DNA from: Candidatus Eiseniibacteriota bacterium
GTDB taxonomy: Bacteria; Eisenbacteria; RBG-16-71-46
Direction: 5' to 3'
Assembly (NCBI GenBank): GCA_005893365.1
Contig: VBPB01000380.1
Location: forward strand, 5,398-11,340
DNA length: 5,943 nucleotides
Shown: positions 5,199 to 5,943 of the stretch, one piece after another
Layout of the letters: every line of letters begins with the position of its first letter
How positions within the stretch are numbered: the first letter of the stretch is position 1
Made by a program: the position numbers and the translations under genes
Notes under the pieces: generated by a model
The model's input: only the letters and a program-made list of their open reading frames with translations
The model's database searches: none
What the model was told of the DNA's origin: nothing

Positions 5199-5219
5199 CA
5201 AATCCCTCCCCCGCTACCA
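5199..5219 (+). tRNA. Second, shorter tRNA 3'-end copy (attachment-site scar)
   Basis: This 21-nt segment (CAAATCCCTCCCCCGCTACC plus A) matches 19 of 21 bases of the 3' end of the tRNA-Met fragment at 3264-3284, including the acceptor 3' strand and encoded CCA. The two differences are adjacent (CT for TC). The T-loop is cut and no T-stem 5' strand precedes it, so it is not a gene. As at the first copy, a terminator follows within 8 nt, and an integrase gene end lies 85 bp away. That is the standard arrangement of an integrase beside its tRNA attachment site. Confidence 0.65.
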
Positions 5220-5226
5220 AAAAGAG

Positions 5227-5259
5227 ACGCCCGGAATCACTCAGGTTCCGGTCGTTTTT
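5227..5259 (+). terminator. Rho-independent terminator after the second tRNA fragment
   Basis: ACGCCCGGAA (5227-5236) pairs with TTCCGGTCGT (5246-5255) with one internal mismatch, loop of 9 nt, running into TTTTT (5255-5259). It occupies the same position relative to CCA as the terminator at 3289. Confidence 0.75.
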
Positions 5260-5264
5260 GTTAG

Positions 5265-5305
5265 CCCCATTCTGACACTATACTGTGTCACTTTGGGGAT
5301 TTTTT
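5265..5305 (+). terminator. Nested hairpin with TGACAC dyad and T-run, abutting integrase stop
   Basis: An outer stem CCCCA (5265-5269)/TGGGG (5294-5298) and an inner stem TGACAC (5273-5278)/GTGTCA (5285-5290) are separated by symmetric 3-nt internal loops and followed by ATTTTTT. The T-run overlaps the integrase stop codon on the other strand. It reads as a + strand terminator. Alternatively the TGACAC-TATACT-GTGTCA dyad is a protein-binding or recombination site. Confidence 0.55.
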
Positions 5306-5697
5306 ACGCCTCCCCCGCAACGTGGGCGCTCGGCGCGGTCTTGCTGAGCCGGGCCAGCAGGTCGGCGGGCACCTCGCCCGCTGCCAGCGGGATCGGCGGG
5401 CGGTACTCGTCGCCGCCGCACCAGCGTGCGTAGTGGTGCGCGGCGACGGACACGTCGGCGTGGCCAAGCTGCGCCGACACGTACGTGAGCTGCACGCCCG
5501 CTGACAGCAGGTGCGATGCGTAGGTGTCGCGCAACCCGTGCGGCGTGAGGCCCTGCGAGATGCCCGCCGCCTTGATCATCCGGCGGAGGCGCGCGGTGCC
5601 GGTAGTTCGCGTGGTCGACGAGCGCAGCGGCCCCAGCGGCCGGGCGCCCCGCCTCCAGCCACACGTTGCGCAGCGCCTGCAGCGCTGCCGCCCACAT
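5304..5697 (-). pseudogene. Tyrosine recombinase/phage integrase, C-terminal catalytic half, frameshifted
   Basis: From 5697 the - strand reads MWAAALQALRNVWLEAGRPA and then VDHANYRHRA, both familiar in the middle of phage integrases. Near 5590 the frame changes by one base, and RLRRMIKAAGISQGLTPHGL then RDTYASHLLSAGVQ follow to the stop at 5304. Counting from Met 5579, the HxxR motif is H14 and R17, the LGH histidine is H40 and the nucleophilic Tyr is Y50 (HHYARW), so all C-terminal catalytic residues are present. The arm-binding and core-binding domains and the first catalytic Arg are missing, and homology ends near 5697. Alone it cannot recombine DNA. Its 3' end lies 85 bp from the tRNA 3' copy. 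It carries exactly the motifs that the + strand fragment at 3582-4032 lacks. Confidence 0.82.
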
Positions 5698-5943
5698 CGA
5701 GGTTCAATTTTGGCCGAGTCGGCGACACGAAGGCAGGCTGAATCTCGTCTCGGAGCGGCCCTACCCTTGGTGGACGACGGCGATCACCCATGGAGGAAAC
5801 ACGAGCAGAATCAACACGGATGAATTTCGAGAACGCACAATCATGATCCGGACGCTAGCTCGATGACCGCGTCCCATAATCGGTGCGTACGATCAACCGC
5901 TCGATTTTGGAATGGTTTTCCGTCAGCGGAGTTTTGGCACAAT
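5698..5943. other. Right end of window, no recognisable gene
   Basis: Base composition is less GC-rich than in the integrase. A short frame (ATG 5863) stays open to the window edge (MTASHNRCVRSTARFWNGFP...), but there is no convincing Shine-Dalgarno and no recognisable motif. It could be the beginning of a gene continuing right. An overlapping series of short ATG frames (5791-5863) gives only 7-18 residue peptides. Confidence 0.4.

Noticed and set aside
1..5943. CRISPR array or defence system
   Set aside because: The only repeats are one 199-bp pair, one 11-bp tandem pair, the tRNA 3' copies and hairpins. There are no regularly spaced short repeats and no Cas, nuclease, toxin or reverse-transcriptase motif.

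Overview
The window is GC-rich DNA from what looks like a diderm bacterium. Codon choice is GC-biased and there are two lipoproteins with clear lipobox signals. The sequence alone does not fix the taxon; a proteobacterial or myxobacterial-type host is a guess. It reads as a decayed, rearranged integration hot spot beside tRNA-Met 3' ends. Almost every protein gene in it is broken by a frameshift, a truncation or a duplication.

Left part (1-2436, + strand): the head-morphogenesis block of an HK97-type tailed phage. It runs portal (enters from the left edge, frameshifted near 430-450), prohead protease (starts directly after the portal stop) and major capsid protein. The capsid gene is damaged. 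A perfect 199-bp copy of the protease tail (1251-1449) reappears at 1715-1913 in place of the middle of the capsid gene. A one-base frame break sits exactly where the first copy ends. No head-tail connector or tail genes follow.

Middle (2448-3327): a convergent, less GC-rich gene for an unrecognised lipoprotein (- strand). It probably starts at a TTG codon with a good Shine-Dalgarno, behind a tandem 11-bp repeat and a -10-like hexamer. Next come a 16-bp perfect palindrome, a well-formed 3' part of tRNA-Met (anticodon loop to CCA, no 5' half) and a rho-independent terminator. This is what the far end of a tRNA-integrated element looks like.

Right part (3328-5943): a patchwork. It holds a tyrosine-recombinase front part on the + strand (with the first catalytic Arg), cut at about 4030 where it meets an alpha/beta-hydrolase N-terminal fragment on the - strand. 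A possible NTF2/SnoaL-like remnant follows, then about 440 bp without a recognisable gene, then one intact small lipoprotein gene (4823-5056). A second, shorter tRNA 3'-end copy (5199-5219) follows with its own terminator, and then the C-terminal catalytic half of a tyrosine recombinase on the - strand. The last 245 bp hold nothing recognisable.

How it fits together: the simplest model is repeated integration of tRNA-targeting elements at one locus. Each element left a tRNA 3' fragment plus terminator and a piece of integrase, and deletion and inversion followed. The frequency of frame breaks means that consensus or assembly error must be excluded before biological meaning is given to them.
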